Positions 31,693 to 41,394 of a stretch of DNA of 64,000 nucleotides are shown here, one piece after another (position 1 is the first letter of the stretch; every line of letters begins with the position of its first letter). The notes under the pieces were generated by a model that was not told where the DNA came from, did not search any database, and worked only from the letters and a program-made list of their open reading frames with translations. The position numbers were made by a program, and so were the translations under genes. Source of the stretch: JASGCL01 sp965203915. GTDB taxonomy: Bacteria > Pseudomonadota > Alphaproteobacteria > JASGCL01. The stretch spans positions 310,001 to 374,000 of the forward strand of contig OZ241918.1 of the NCBI GenBank assembly GCA_965203915.1. The letters are read 5' to 3'.

Positions 31693-33543
31693 TTACTCCA
31701 CCGTGACCGATTTGGCAAGGTTTCTTGGCTTATCGACATCTTGCCCCTTTAGCACCGCGGTGTGGTAAGCAATAAGTTGAATTGGAATAGAAAAAACCAA
31801 CGGCGACAAAAACATATCGTGGTTGGGCACGGTGAAGAATCCTTTGACCGCCAGGTTTCTTTTTCGCAATTCTTGTTCGCCCTGTTCATCGGTTAGGGCG
31901 AATATCATGCCGCCGCGCGCAATAACCTCCTGCACATTGCTGATATTTTTTTCAAACAATTCATCACTGGGGATGATGGCGATAATCGGCATACCTTCCT
32001 CTATCAGCGCAATGGGACCATGTTTCATTTCGCCCGCCGCATAACCTTCGGCATGGATGTAAGAAATTTCTTTTAATTTTAACGCCCCTTCCAACGCCAA
32101 AGGGTAGCAACGACCGCGCCCCAAATAAAGCACCGACCGCGCGGTCAACAATTGGCTGGCAATTTTTTTGGCCGCCGCGTCATCTTGCAATGTTTTGGTC
32201 ATGATAAAGGGCAAGCGTAACAGGTTTTCCACCATGGCTTGTTCGGCTTTTTTATCAAATTTTTTATTTTTTACCTTGGACAATTCGATAATCAAAAATA
32301 ACAATGTTAACAATTGGGTGGTGAAGGCCTTGGTGCTGGCGACGCCAATTTCGGGCCCAGCGTGGGTAAATAATGTGCTGGTGGCTTCACGCGCGATGGT
32401 GCTTTGCAAAACATTAACAATAGCAAGGGTCGGCAATTGCCGTTCGTGAAAAAACCTTAGGGCCTCCAAACTATCCATCGTTTCGCCCGATTGGCTGATA
32501 ATAAGCCCGACATTATTTTTTAAAAATGGCGGCTTGCGATAGCGCATTTCTGACGCCAGGTCGCATTGAAATGGAATTTGCGCCAATTGTTCCGCCCAAT
32601 AACGCGCGGTTAACCCCGCGTAAAATGCCGTGCCGCAAGCCGCCATTTGAACTTGCTCGATATTTTTCAAACTGACGTCCAACGGCGGCAAGGTGATGCT
32701 CAAGGTTTCGCGGTGAATCATTTCCTGCAACAAAATACCGATGACCGTGGGCTGTTCATGAATTTCTTTTAACATAAAATGTTCATAATTGCCCTTGCTG
32801 ACCAGTGTTGCCTCCGCCAGCGATTGATGAATGGCGCGCGTTATTGTGTTGTTATGTTTGTCGAACAATGTTGCTTCTTGCTTGGTTAATATCACCCAAT
32901 CGCCTTCTTCCAGAAAACTGACGCGGTCGGTAAGGTGCGACAGGCTAAGGGCGTCCGACCCCAAGAACATTTCATCATTGTTTTTGCCATAACCAATGGC
33001 AAGCGGGCTGCCGCGGCGCGCGCCGATTAACATGTCGGGGTAATCGCGGAACAGCGCAACGAAGGCGAACGCGCCTTGCAACATCGGCAACATTTTTTCT
33101 ATCGCTTGCACGGGCGACAGGCCGCTGTCTAAAAAACTGGTGAGGAGGTAGACCAAAACCTCGGTATCCGTTTCGGACGCAAATTGCGCCTGGTATTTTT
33201 TATCCAGCGAATTTTTTAAAGCTTGGTAATTTTCAATAATGCCATTATGCACCAACGCCACCGAATCGCTGACATGGGGGTGGGCGTTTTCTTCGTTCGC
33301 GCCGCCGTGGGTCGCCCAGCGGGTATGACCAATACCCAACGACCCGACGATAGGATTTTTTTCAAATTGATGGATGAGGTTATCCAACTTTCCCTTGGCG
33401 CGCAGGCGATAAAATTTTTTGTTATCAAGCGTCGCAATCCCCGCCGAATCATAACCGCGATATTCTAACCGCCTTAAGCCTTGTAAAATATCTTGCGCTA
33501 CCGCTTGTTTGTCCCCGCCTACAATACCAATGATACCACACAT
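31693..33543 (-). CDS. glmS: Glucosamine-6-phosphate synthase (isomerizing)
   Basis: 616-residue enzyme making glucosamine 6-phosphate from fructose 6-phosphate and glutamine, the entry to peptidoglycan and LPS amino sugars. N-terminal class II glutaminase begins with catalytic Cys2 (MCGIIGIVGG) and has GHTRWATHGG; two SIS domains follow (ACGTAFYAGL, SQSGETMDSLEAL, STKAFTTQ), ending with DKPRNLAKSVTVE. glmU lies 12 bp upstream on the same strand: one operon covering two steps to UDP-GlcNAc. Confidence 0.97.
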   Translation of the reverse strand: MCGIIGIVGGDKQAVAQDILQGLRRLEYRGYDSAGIATLDNKKFYRLRAKGKLDNLIHQFEKNPIVGSLGIGHTRWATHGGANEENAHPHVSDSVALVHNGIIENYQALKNSLDKKYQAQFASETDTEVLVYLLTSFLDSGLSPVQAIEKMLPMLQGAFAFVALFRDYPDMLIGARRGSPLAIGYGKNNDEMFLGSDALSLSHLTDRVSFLEEGDWVILTKQEATLFDKHNNTITRAIHQSLAEATLVSKGNYEHFMLKEIHEQPTVIGILLQEMIHRETLSITLPPLDVSLKNIEQVQMAACGTAFYAGLTARYWAEQLAQIPFQCDLASEMRYRKPPFLKNNVGLIISQSGETMDSLEALRFFHERQLPTLAIVNVLQSTIAREATSTLFTHAGPEIGVASTKAFTTQLLTLLFLIIELSKVKNKKFDKKAEQAMVENLLRLPFIMTKTLQDDAAAKKIASQLLTARSVLYLGRGRCYPLALEGALKLKEISYIHAEGYAAGEMKHGPIALIEEGMPIIAIIPSDELFEKNISNVQEVIARGGMIFALTDEQGEQELRKRNLAVKGFFTVPNHDMFLSPLVFSIPIQLIAYHTAVLKGQDVDKPRNLAKSVTVE

Positions 33544-33555
33544 GTTAACTGCCTT

Positions 33556-34914
33556 TTATTTTTTATTTTTCCATTTTTTTTGGCGATAGCCGTTGATAAC
33601 AACCTGCTGGCCACGCGCAATGGCAAGTGCATCTTTCGGAACATCGGTGGTGATGGTGCTGCCCGCGCCAACCACCGCCCCCTCGCCAACCTGCACGGGC
33701 GCGACCAGGGCGGTGTTGCTGCCGATGAAGGCATTTTTACCAATGATGGTTTGTGATTTTTTTTGACCGTCATAATTGCAAGTGATGGTGCCCGCGCCGA
33801 TGTTGGCGCCGTCGCCGATAACACTGTCGCCCAAATAACTTAAATGGTTGGCTTTGGCGCCATGCCCCAGCGTAGCATTTTTAATCTCGACAAAATTGCC
33901 AACATGGGCTTCGCTCAAAATTTTTGCCCCTGGTCGCAAACGGGCATGGGGGCCGACAACCGCATTTTTGCCAACCGTCGCCCCCTCCAAATGGCTAAAG
34001 GATCTAATCACCGCGCCTTTTTCTATCGTGACGCCTGGCTTAATAATAACAAATGGTTCGATGGTGACATCGGGTTCGATATGGGTGTCATAGCTGAAAA
34101 AAACCGATGACGGGTCGGGCAAATGAACCCCCTGGGACATGAAATGTTCCCGCCAGGTATTTTGTAAAATACCGTTAGCCACGGCAAGGTCGGACTGGCT
34201 GTTTATTCCCAAACATTCTTGTTCGCTGGTTAATTGGTGGGTTACCTTCATTCCAGCCTTGCTTAATATTCTTGCCAAGTCGGTTAGGTAATATTCCCCC
34301 GCCTTGTTATTGGGTTCGATGGTCGATAACATATCGAGCAAATTTTTATCACCCAATTGCCATTTGACCGCCATGATACCCGAATTGAAAATATTACTTT
34401 TTTTATCTTCGGCGGTGGCGTCCTTCGCCTCCACAATGTCGACCACCTGGTTATTTTTTATTTGCAAGCGACCGTAATTGTAATCTTGCGTGGATTCAAA
34501 CGCCAACAGGGCTAAATCGCTGTCCTCCAGCTTGGCGATTAATTGTTCGATGGTGTTAAGCTGAAACAATGGGCTGTCGCCGTATAAAAAAACCACCACC
34601 GCCCCCTGCTTAATATTTTTTTTGCTGAATTCTTCGGCGGCCAATTTGGCGGCGTGCCCCGTGCCCAATGCTTTATCCTGGATCAAGGGGCGATGGGGGT
34701 AGAACAGGTTTTTTAAACCATCGTCCTCCTGATTGCCTGCAAACGGCGGGATAAGGCATAAAATATCGGCGGGGTGAAGGGCTTCCGCCAAATTGATGAC
34801 ATGACCACCAATGGGCAGGCCGCCCAGCGGGTGCAATATTTTGGGCAGGGCGGATCTCATCCGCGTGCCGCGGCCGCCCGCCATAATAACAACAAATATT
34901 GATTTTTTGCCCAT
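33556..34914 (-). CDS. glmU: Bifunctional GlcNAc-1-P uridyltransferase / GlcN-1-P acetyltransferase
   Basis: 452-residue enzyme completing UDP-GlcNAc synthesis. The N-terminal uridyltransferase has the nucleotide loop AGGRGTRMRSALPK and LYGDSPLF; the C-terminal left-handed beta-helix consists of hexapeptide repeats (about 250-430, for example GAVIRSFSHLEGATVG and GDGANIGAGTITCNYDG). The His of NHLSYLGDSVIG is the expected acetyltransfer base. It is co-directional with glmS. Confidence 0.97.
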   Translation of the reverse strand: MGKKSIFVVIMAGGRGTRMRSALPKILHPLGGLPIGGHVINLAEALHPADILCLIPPFAGNQEDDGLKNLFYPHRPLIQDKALGTGHAAKLAAEEFSKKNIKQGAVVVFLYGDSPLFQLNTIEQLIAKLEDSDLALLAFESTQDYNYGRLQIKNNQVVDIVEAKDATAEDKKSNIFNSGIMAVKWQLGDKNLLDMLSTIEPNNKAGEYYLTDLARILSKAGMKVTHQLTSEQECLGINSQSDLAVANGILQNTWREHFMSQGVHLPDPSSVFFSYDTHIEPDVTIEPFVIIKPGVTIEKGAVIRSFSHLEGATVGKNAVVGPHARLRPGAKILSEAHVGNFVEIKNATLGHGAKANHLSYLGDSVIGDGANIGAGTITCNYDGQKKSQTIIGKNAFIGSNTALVAPVQVGEGAVVGAGSTITTDVPKDALAIARGQQVVINGYRQKKWKNKK

Positions 34915-35080
34915 GATATATTTTGGTTATATTGTCTTTGCAATTAGATTGCCAGTTTAGTTTTATGAAGAATTTTTAAGCAACACCCCATCATCGCCGT
35001 TTATAACCCCATCATCGCCCCATTATATTTTGCATATGGGTAAAATCATAGTTGAAAATTAATAATTATATAATAAATAA

Positions 35081-35109
35081 TTGACAACCATAAAAAACTC
35101 ACCCACAAT
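35081..35109 (+). promoter_or_regulatory. Putative promoter of the barrel gene at 35.2 kb
   Basis: TTGACA (35081-35086) with a 17-bp spacer to CACAAT (35104-35109). It lies in the 286-bp divergent gap between glmU and the barrel gene; the rest of that gap is A/T-rich with no other feature that I can see. Confidence 0.4.
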
Positions 35110-35200
35110 TGCAATTAAATTATTTTGCTAAGCAAGGCAATTTCTTTATCAACAATCACGGCAATGGCATTACCAGTTTGCATAATAGGGGGAGGGGACG

Positions 35201-36109
35201 ATGGCCAGCATAAGAAAAATATTAATCAGCATACTAATCATTTGGAGCTTAAATATCTTTTGCCAACCAGCTTTAGCAAAAAATGAATCCGTAAGCCCCG
35301 CGCCCAACACCGCACCCAATACAAAACCTGACAAACCATGGGTGGCGATTGATTTTTCCTTATCGCCGTCCATCGCTTATTTTTTCTATCAAGAATATTC
35401 GCGCCTTACCAAATATGGTATTTACGATGATATTGCGGGCCTGATCTATGGCGGGGAAAGCGCGTTCAAAATTAATATTAACCCAGGCGGCATGGGTTTC
35501 ATGGTGGTGCCGTTTGACGTTGCTATCTATGGCTCTAAAAATTTACTTTACACTGGCACATCGGGCAAAGATGGCGAACCCTATGGCTCGTTGGTTACCC
35601 ATAACCAGGGAATTTTTTTATTCTGGTATCGCGGGTTGGCGGGTCCATCTTGGACATTTCTTGACCATTATCGTTTTAATTTTCTATCGGGCTATGGTTA
35701 TAAATATACCAAGCAAGAAGGGATCGTTGGCTATATCAGCCGAAAAAATCAAATAAGTTACATCCCCCTTGTTTTGCAATTTCAATATAGCAACGGCGCG
35801 CTTCGTTCGTTGCTGCATCTTGAATATGATATTTTTTTACGCGGCGTCCAGGAATCGCAATTTCATGGCGATGCCGCCAATCAAATTGATTATCTAAAAA
35901 ACAACCAAGATAAGGGCTATGGCATCAGGGGTTTGGCGGAATTTTCATTCCATGGCGTGACCATTGCACCATTTTTCAATTATTTTTGGGTGGATGATAG
36001 CCAAATAGCCATCATCACAAACAACCTAAATACCAATGCCAATGTGGCGGGTTTCGAACCCCGCAACATCACCATCGAAACGGGGGTGAAGGTGGGGTAT
36101 CAATTTTAA
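35201..36109 (+). CDS. Outer-membrane beta-barrel protein, family 1 paralogue b
   Basis: 302 residues with a clear signal peptide (ILISILIIWSLNIF, cut after QPALA at about 26) and GGGGAGGGG before the ATG. It shares with the barrels at 20.4 and 44.4 kb LEYDIFLRGVQ, the DKGYGIRG segment, the FFNYFWVDDS strand and the C-terminal EPRNITIETGVKVGYQF. It is somewhat shorter and more diverged than the other two. Function unknown beyond outer-membrane location. It converges on dnaB with 17 bp between. Confidence 0.8.
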   Translation: MASIRKILISILIIWSLNIFCQPALAKNESVSPAPNTAPNTKPDKPWVAIDFSLSPSIAYFFYQEYSRLTKYGIYDDIAGLIYGGESAFKININPGGMGFMVVPFDVAIYGSKNLLYTGTSGKDGEPYGSLVTHNQGIFLFWYRGLAGPSWTFLDHYRFNFLSGYGYKYTKQEGIVGYISRKNQISYIPLVLQFQYSNGALRSLLHLEYDIFLRGVQESQFHGDAANQIDYLKNNQDKGYGIRGLAEFSFHGVTIAPFFNYFWVDDSQIAIITNNLNTNANVAGFEPRNITIETGVKVGYQF

Positions 36110-36126
36110 TCGCGCGGATTTTTTGT

Positions 36127-37695
36127 TTATTTTTGCATTGCCGAAAATTGGCTGGTGACAGAATTGAAATGGAATGGAATTTTATCGGTGGGGCCGTGGC
36201 GGTGTTTGGCAACAACAAGTTCCGCCAAATGCTCCACTTCCTTCAAACGTCTTTGAATACGTTGTTCTTCCTCCTCGTTCTCGGGCTTTTCATTTTTTAA
36301 ATAATATGCTTCGCGGTAAAGAAACGCGACAATATCGGCGTCTTGCTCGATAGAACCCGAATCGCGCAGGTCAGACAATTGCGGCATTTTACCCGTTGGT
36401 TTATTGGAACGTTTTTCCACATCGCGCGACAATTGCGACAGGGCGATAACGGGAACATGAAGCTCCTTGGCGATGACTTTTAACCCGCGGGATATTTCGG
36501 TAACCTCCGCCACGCGGTTGTCATGACGGGTTAGGCCCGACGGTTGCAACAATTGCAAATAATCCACCAAAATAAGGTCCAGCCCGCCCATCATGCGTTT
36601 GGCGCGCCGCGCCCGTTGCCGCAACGCGGTGATGGAAAGCGATGCACTGTCGTCGATATAAAGATTGGAATCCTTCAGGTCGTTAAGGGCCTTGCAGAAT
36701 TTTTCAAAATCATCGTCGGTCATTTCGCGCCGCACGCTGATGGACGACACGCCCGTCATTTGACATAAAATACGGTTGGTCAATTGTTCGGCCGACATTT
36801 CAAGCGAAAAAAACAACACGCGGCGTTTGCTGGTTTGGCGCGACGCCATTTCATCCTCGGGGATAACATCCATCACCAGCGGGATGCCCGCCACCTGGGC
36901 CGCCAATGAAACGGCGAAGGCGGTTTTGCCCATGCCCGGGCGCGCCGCCAAAATAAACAGATCGGAAGGATTAAGCCCGCCGAAGAAATCATCCATCTGG
37001 GGAAAGCCCGTTGGCACGCCCGCGTATTTCGATTTGTCTTGGCGTCTTTTTTCTATTTCCTCTATCAGGTTGTTGCCAAACACCGACAGGCGATTAAATG
37101 ATTTTTCCGCCACGCCATATTCCGCCAATTGAAACAATTGTTGTTCGGCATGTTCAATTTGTTTGGTCGATGTGGCGTTGTTGTCGGCTAAATCGCAAGC
37201 GCGGGCTATCATATCCTCACCAATGGTTATCAATTGCCGTTTACGATAAAGGTCGCTGACCACCGCGGCGTAATCGCGCACATTGATAAGGCTGGGGACG
37301 TGGCTGACTAAGCCAGCTAGGTAACGGCTTATTTCGCCGCCGCCAGCTTCCTCCCCCTGGAACAAATGGCGCATGGTGGCGGGGGTGGCAAGTTGCCCGC
37401 GATTTTGCAATTCGATAAAATAATGGAATATCCGCCGATGCAAAGGGTGATAAAAATAATCAGAGCTGGCAATGGTTTCCGCCACCAAACCATAAAGGTC
37501 ATTGTTGCGTAACAACGCGCCGAGCAAGGCGGCTTCTAATTCGATGTTATAGGGGACCTCGCTCGGCAAGGGGGCGGTGGATTGTTCGTAAGATAAGGGG
37601 TTGGCTGCGGCGGCATTGCCGATGCTAGAAGAGGGCAAATTGTCGTTATGATGCGGCAAGTTATCGTTGCCAGGGGATGAGGGATAATCAACCAT
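36127..37695 (-). CDS. dnaB: Replicative DNA helicase DnaB
   Basis: 522-residue hexameric helicase of the replication fork. The N-terminal collar domain starts at NIELEAALLGALLRNNDLYG (about 51-70); the RecA-type core has Walker A ARPGMGKTAF, FFSLEMSAEQLTNRIL, DLILVDYLQLL (Walker B) and LSQLSRDVEKRSNKPTGK with arginine finger region. A run of about 25 residues (IPLVMDVIPEDEMASRQT) is inserted between Walker A and FSLEMS, as is common in alphaproteobacteria. About 50 low-complexity residues precede the collar domain. Confidence 0.95.
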   Translation of the reverse strand: MVDYPSSPGNDNLPHHNDNLPSSSIGNAAAANPLSYEQSTAPLPSEVPYNIELEAALLGALLRNNDLYGLVAETIASSDYFYHPLHRRIFHYFIELQNRGQLATPATMRHLFQGEEAGGGEISRYLAGLVSHVPSLINVRDYAAVVSDLYRKRQLITIGEDMIARACDLADNNATSTKQIEHAEQQLFQLAEYGVAEKSFNRLSVFGNNLIEEIEKRRQDKSKYAGVPTGFPQMDDFFGGLNPSDLFILAARPGMGKTAFAVSLAAQVAGIPLVMDVIPEDEMASRQTSKRRVLFFSLEMSAEQLTNRILCQMTGVSSISVRREMTDDDFEKFCKALNDLKDSNLYIDDSASLSITALRQRARRAKRMMGGLDLILVDYLQLLQPSGLTRHDNRVAEVTEISRGLKVIAKELHVPVIALSQLSRDVEKRSNKPTGKMPQLSDLRDSGSIEQDADIVAFLYREAYYLKNEKPENEEEEQRIQRRLKEVEHLAELVVAKHRHGPTDKIPFHFNSVTSQFSAMQK

Positions 37696-37783
37696 GATGT
37701 CTATTCTATATATAACGATTCGCCCTTATGTATGCTATTACAAGGTTATTAACAGGTTTCTTTTTTCGTGGCGGTGGGCAGGG

Positions 37784-37803
37784 TGGGGATAAGTTGGGGA
37801 TAA
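37784..37803 (-). other. Two DnaA-box-like TTATCCCCA sites
   Basis: On the minus strand TTATCCCCA occurs at 37795-37803 and 37784-37792, 11 bp apart. Each differs by one base from TTATNCACA. They lie about 90-110 bp upstream of the dnaB start. Two imperfect sites are not an origin; they could regulate dnaB or be chance. Confidence 0.2.
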
Positions 37804-37872
37804 GCTGGCGGCTTTTTTATTGCAAAATGCAATGAAATGTTTTAAAAGGAAGAACATGTGTCTTTGACCATT

Positions 37873-37907
37873 AAAGGGGGGTTGGTTCGCCAGCCCCCCT
37901 TTCTTTT
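37873..37907. terminator. Strong intrinsic terminator with TTCG loop
   Basis: Stem AAAGGGGGGTTGG (37873-37885), loop TTCG, and CCAGCCCCCCTTT (37890-37902) with one G-U pair, followed by CTTTT on the plus strand. On the minus strand it ends the DUF3800 gene (stop at 37927), though the T tract there is short. Because the better T tract is on the plus side, an undetected short plus-strand transcript may also end here. Confidence 0.8.
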
Positions 37908-37926
37908 AACCCGCTGTTGATCATGC

Positions 37927-38712
37927 TTATTGCGAATGGGGGAATAAAATTATCCCCGTGCCTTTTATTTCTCCCTTATGGCTACGAATTTTCGATTCTA
38001 CTTCTTTAAGCACCTTCATGCTAAAATTATTTGTAAGATTATGAAGATTATATTTCGAAAGAATAAAAAACTTCATGATGGTAGCCAGCATGTCGGATAT
38101 TTCTAAACCAACTTCCATTTTGTCCTTTGTGTAAAATAAAACATTATCAGCGAGATGGTTTTTTATTGTTGAGGTATCGATGTGCTGACGATTGTAGCCA
38201 CCGTTTTTATAATATGATAGGTAGGCTTGTTTTAATTTATTATTATCTGTTTTATTTCTTGATTCTATAATGATATTTCCTGTGGATGAGTTGCTTTTTA
38301 AGAAATGGATATACCCATCCAGCAATATTTTTAAGGAAGCACCGTAAGGATCATCTGGCGTGGCATAGTTATCAAAAATTTTCTGTTTATCAATAACGAT
38401 GGCTATAATAGTTAGCGGCGCGGCCGATAAAAACGCTAGATACAATTTATTAAAGGACTCCTGAATCTCTTCATTTCGCAAGATATTAAAACATCCTTGC
38501 TTATTGATGACATCATGAAAATGAAGGGGCGGTATTTTATTATTTTTATCAATAAATAATTTTCTTAAGCTATTCCATTGATTGCAAATGTCAGGGTATT
38601 TATTATTTGCGATGATAACACCGTTAAGACACAAATATCGCTTTTTTATATTGTTCACTGCACCAGGATTATGGTGGTCACCACTTTCATCAAGGTAGAT
38701 AGTATGTCCCAT
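37927..38712 (-). CDS. DUF3800 family protein
   Basis: 261-residue protein with the DUF3800 start TIYLDESGDHH (conserved acidic DESGD), LNGVIIANNKYPDIC, an IIAIVIDKQKIFDNYA strand, NIIIESRNKTDNN and VGLEISDMLATIMKFF. The family has an RNase-H-like arrangement of acidic residues and often occurs on mobile or defence islands; its activity is not established. The gene is much more A/T-rich than dnaB and pdhA on either side, which points to transfer. It has its own terminator and no partner gene. Confidence 0.82.
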   Translation of the reverse strand: MGHTIYLDESGDHHNPGAVNNIKKRYLCLNGVIIANNKYPDICNQWNSLRKLFIDKNNKIPPLHFHDVINKQGCFNILRNEEIQESFNKLYLAFLSAAPLTIIAIVIDKQKIFDNYATPDDPYGASLKILLDGYIHFLKSNSSTGNIIIESRNKTDNNKLKQAYLSYYKNGGYNRQHIDTSTIKNHLADNVLFYTKDKMEVGLEISDMLATIMKFFILSKYNLHNLTNNFSMKVLKEVESKIRSHKGEIKGTGIILFPHSQ

Positions 38713-38917
38713 TCCAAAGCGATGCTAAATAATAAATAAATGAAAGTCAAAATAAAACGACCGATAAAGTTGGTAATTTTTTTAGATAAGAAGTTGAGGT
38801 CGTAATAGACAACATTTTGTCTTGCCAAGCCCCCAGCAAAGTCCTATAAAAATAACAGAAATGAATAATTCAATAGTTCCAGAATAATTGAACTAACATC
38901 ATCCCATACATTATCCC

Positions 38918-39925
38918 ATGGCAAAAAACCCAACCAACACCAAACGTTTCGAGCAGTTAAAAGACGATTACCGTCAAATGTTGCTTATCCGCCGTTTTGA
39001 AGAACGGGCGGGGCAGTTATATGGTTTGGGGCTTATCGGCGGTTTTTGTCATTTGTATATTGGGCAAGAAGCCGTGGTGGTGGGTTTACAATCGGTGATG
39101 AAAAAGCAAGATTGCATCATCACCAGTTATCGCGACCATGGTCATATGTTGGCGGCGGGCATGGCGCCCGCGGGGGTGATGGCGGAATTAACGGGGCGCA
39201 GCGCGGGTTATAGCAAGGGAAAAGGCGGGTCGATGCATATGTTTTCGCGCGAAAAGAATTTTTATGGCGGTCATGGTATCGTCGGGGCACAGGTTCCGAT
39301 AGGCGCGGGCTTGGCCCTGGCCTTGCAATATCAACATGCCGAGGCCAATAACAAAAAAGAAAAAATGGGTGCGGCCTTTATTTATTTGGGCGACGGGGCA
39401 TTGAACCAAGGGCAAGTTTACGAAACATTCAACATGGCGGCATTATGGAAATTGCCCGCCATATTTGTGATAGAAAATAATCGCTACGCCATGGGCACGG
39501 CGGTCAACCGTTCGTCGGCCAACGACACGCGTTTGTGCGACCGCGGTATTGCCTACGGCATTAAGGGCACCCAAGTTAATGGCATGGATGTCGAGGCGAT
39601 GCGCGCCGTGGGCGAAGAAGCCATCCAACATGCCGAGGATGGCCATGGCCCATTTATTATCGAAGCACAAACCTATCGCTATCGCGGCCATTCCATGTCT
39701 GACCCCGCCAAATATCGCACGCGTGAGGAAGTTGACAAAATGCGCGCCCAGCATGACCCGATAGAAAATGCTAAAAAATTGTTAAAGGATAATGATTACC
39801 TCGATGATAAAACCGAAAAAGAAATCGAACAGGAAATCAAAACCATCGTGGCCGAGGCAGTGAAAATTGCCGAAACATCGCCCGAACCCAACGAATCCGA
39901 ATTATGGACCGATATTCTGCAATAA
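38918..39925 (+). CDS. pdhA: Pyruvate dehydrogenase E1 alpha subunit
   Basis: 335-residue alpha subunit of heterotetrameric E1, which decarboxylates pyruvate with thiamine diphosphate. The ThDP motif is GDGALNQGQVYETFNMAALW (GDG to N, about 167-186); the phosphorylation-loop region YRYRGHSMSDPAKYR is seen near 253. It begins the operon pdhA-pdhB-pdhC-DUF4760-lpd. The 200-bp leader to the left contains an inverted repeat TTCAAT/ATTGAA around 38870 but no recognised operator. Confidence 0.96.
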   Translation: MAKNPTNTKRFEQLKDDYRQMLLIRRFEERAGQLYGLGLIGGFCHLYIGQEAVVVGLQSVMKKQDCIITSYRDHGHMLAAGMAPAGVMAELTGRSAGYSKGKGGSMHMFSREKNFYGGHGIVGAQVPIGAGLALALQYQHAEANNKKEKMGAAFIYLGDGALNQGQVYETFNMAALWKLPAIFVIENNRYAMGTAVNRSSANDTRLCDRGIAYGIKGTQVNGMDVEAMRAVGEEAIQHAEDGHGPFIIEAQTYRYRGHSMSDPAKYRTREEVDKMRAQHDPIENAKKLLKDNDYLDDKTEKEIEQEIKTIVAEAVKIAETSPEPNESELWTDILQ

Positions 39926-39962
39926 AAAAAGCTAAACAAATATAATAAGGAGACTCTCAACC

Positions 39963-41354
39963 ATGCCACATATTTTAATGCCCGCCCTGTCGCCCACCAT
40001 GACCGAGGGTAATTTGGCAAAATGGGTGGTTAAGGAGGGCGATAAAGTATCCCCAGGCCAAATCATAGCCGAGATAGAAACCGATAAGGCAACGATGGAG
40101 GTTGAAGCGGTTGACAGCGGGACACTTGCCAAAATTCTTGTGCCAGGCGGCAGTCAAAAAGTTCAGGTTGGCAGTCCCATAGCCATTATTTTGGAAGAGG
40201 GCGAAACATTGGAATCGGTGGAGAGCGCGCAGGTGGCAAGCAAAGATAAAACGCCCGAAGCCACCCCTGCATCACAAGAGCAAACCCCCGCGCAAGAATC
40301 AACCCCCGCCATGGCCCCAGCACAGGTTGCCAGCAACGAAAACACCGCCGAAGAAAACGAATGGACGGGCACCACCAACATGCAAACCGTGCGCGAAGCA
40401 TTGCGCGACGCCATGAAGGAAGAGATGGAACGCGATGACAAGGTTATTTTGTTGGGTGAAGAAGTTGGAGAATACCAAGGGGCTTACAAAGTATCGCAAG
40501 GTCTGCTTGACCAATTTGGTAAAAAACGCGTCATCGACACGCCGATAACCGAAATGGGTTTTGCGGGTATTGGGGTTGGCGCGGCATTTCATGGTTTGCG
40601 CCCCATCGTCGAATTCATGACCATCAATTTTTCGATGCAGGCCATGGACCAAATTATTAACAGCGCGGCCAAAACCCTCTACATGTCGGGTGGGCAAATA
40701 AATTGCCCGATAGTTTTTCGTGGCCCCAACGGTGCGGCGGCGCGGGTTGCGGCGCAACATTCGCAATGTTTTGCCAGTTGGTATAGCCATGTGCCAGGGT
40801 TAAAAGTCGTTGCCCCCTACAGCGCGGCCGACGCCAAGGGATTATTGAAATCGGCCATTTTGGATAACAACCCCGTTATTTTCTTAGAAAACGAAATACT
40901 CTATGGCCAATCATTTCCTGTGCCCGATGATAAAGATTGGCAAGTGCCGATAGGCAAAGCCAAGGTGGTGCGCAGCGGGCAGGATGTAACGATCGTCACC
41001 TTCTCCATCATGGTTGGTAAGGCATTGCAGGCCGCCGATGAATTGAAAAAATTGGGGATTGAAGCCGAAGTGATAGATTTACGAAGCTTGCGCCCGTTGG
41101 ATGTTCCCGCGATAGTCAAATCGGTTAAGAAAACCAACCGCGTCATCACGGTGGAGGAAGGCTGGCCACAATCGGGCATTGGTGCCGAAATCATGGCCAT
41201 CGTCAACGAACAATGTTTTGATTGGTTGGATGCCGCGCCCATCAGGGTTTGTGGCAAAGATGTTCCCTTGCCCTATGCTCAAAATTTAGAAAAATTGGCA
41301 TTGCCGCAAATGGGTGATATAATCGCGGCGGCGCGTGCTGTAACGGGAAAATAA
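39963..41354 (+). CDS. pdhB: Pyruvate dehydrogenase E1 beta subunit with N-terminal lipoyl domain
   Basis: 463 residues. A biotinyl/lipoyl domain occupies 1-80, with the lipoylated Lys42 in ETDKATMEVEA; an Ala/Pro/Thr/Gln-rich linker spans about 85-130; the E1 beta transketolase-like domain follows (MQTVREALRDAMKEEM, LLGEEVGEYQGAYKV, TPITEMGFAGIGVGAA). E1 beta with a lipoyl domain is known in alphaproteobacteria, where E2 normally also carries one. Here E2 does not, so this domain would have to serve the whole complex. AAGGAGA precedes the ATG by 13 bases. Confidence 0.96.
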   Translation: MPHILMPALSPTMTEGNLAKWVVKEGDKVSPGQIIAEIETDKATMEVEAVDSGTLAKILVPGGSQKVQVGSPIAIILEEGETLESVESAQVASKDKTPEATPASQEQTPAQESTPAMAPAQVASNENTAEENEWTGTTNMQTVREALRDAMKEEMERDDKVILLGEEVGEYQGAYKVSQGLLDQFGKKRVIDTPITEMGFAGIGVGAAFHGLRPIVEFMTINFSMQAMDQIINSAAKTLYMSGGQINCPIVFRGPNGAAARVAAQHSQCFASWYSHVPGLKVVAPYSAADAKGLLKSAILDNNPVIFLENEILYGQSFPVPDDKDWQVPIGKAKVVRSGQDVTIVTFSIMVGKALQAADELKKLGIEAEVIDLRSLRPLDVPAIVKSVKKTNRVITVEEGWPQSGIGAEIMAIVNEQCFDWLDAAPIRVCGKDVPLPYAQNLEKLALPQMGDIIAAARAVTGK

Positions 41355-41394
41355 ATCATCAACCATCAATTTTACAAAATAAAAAATATCCATC

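Noticed and set aside
38860..38895. PdhR-type operator before pdhA
   Set aside because: The TTCAAT/ATTGAA inverted repeat does not match the known ATTGGTNNNACCAAT-type site.
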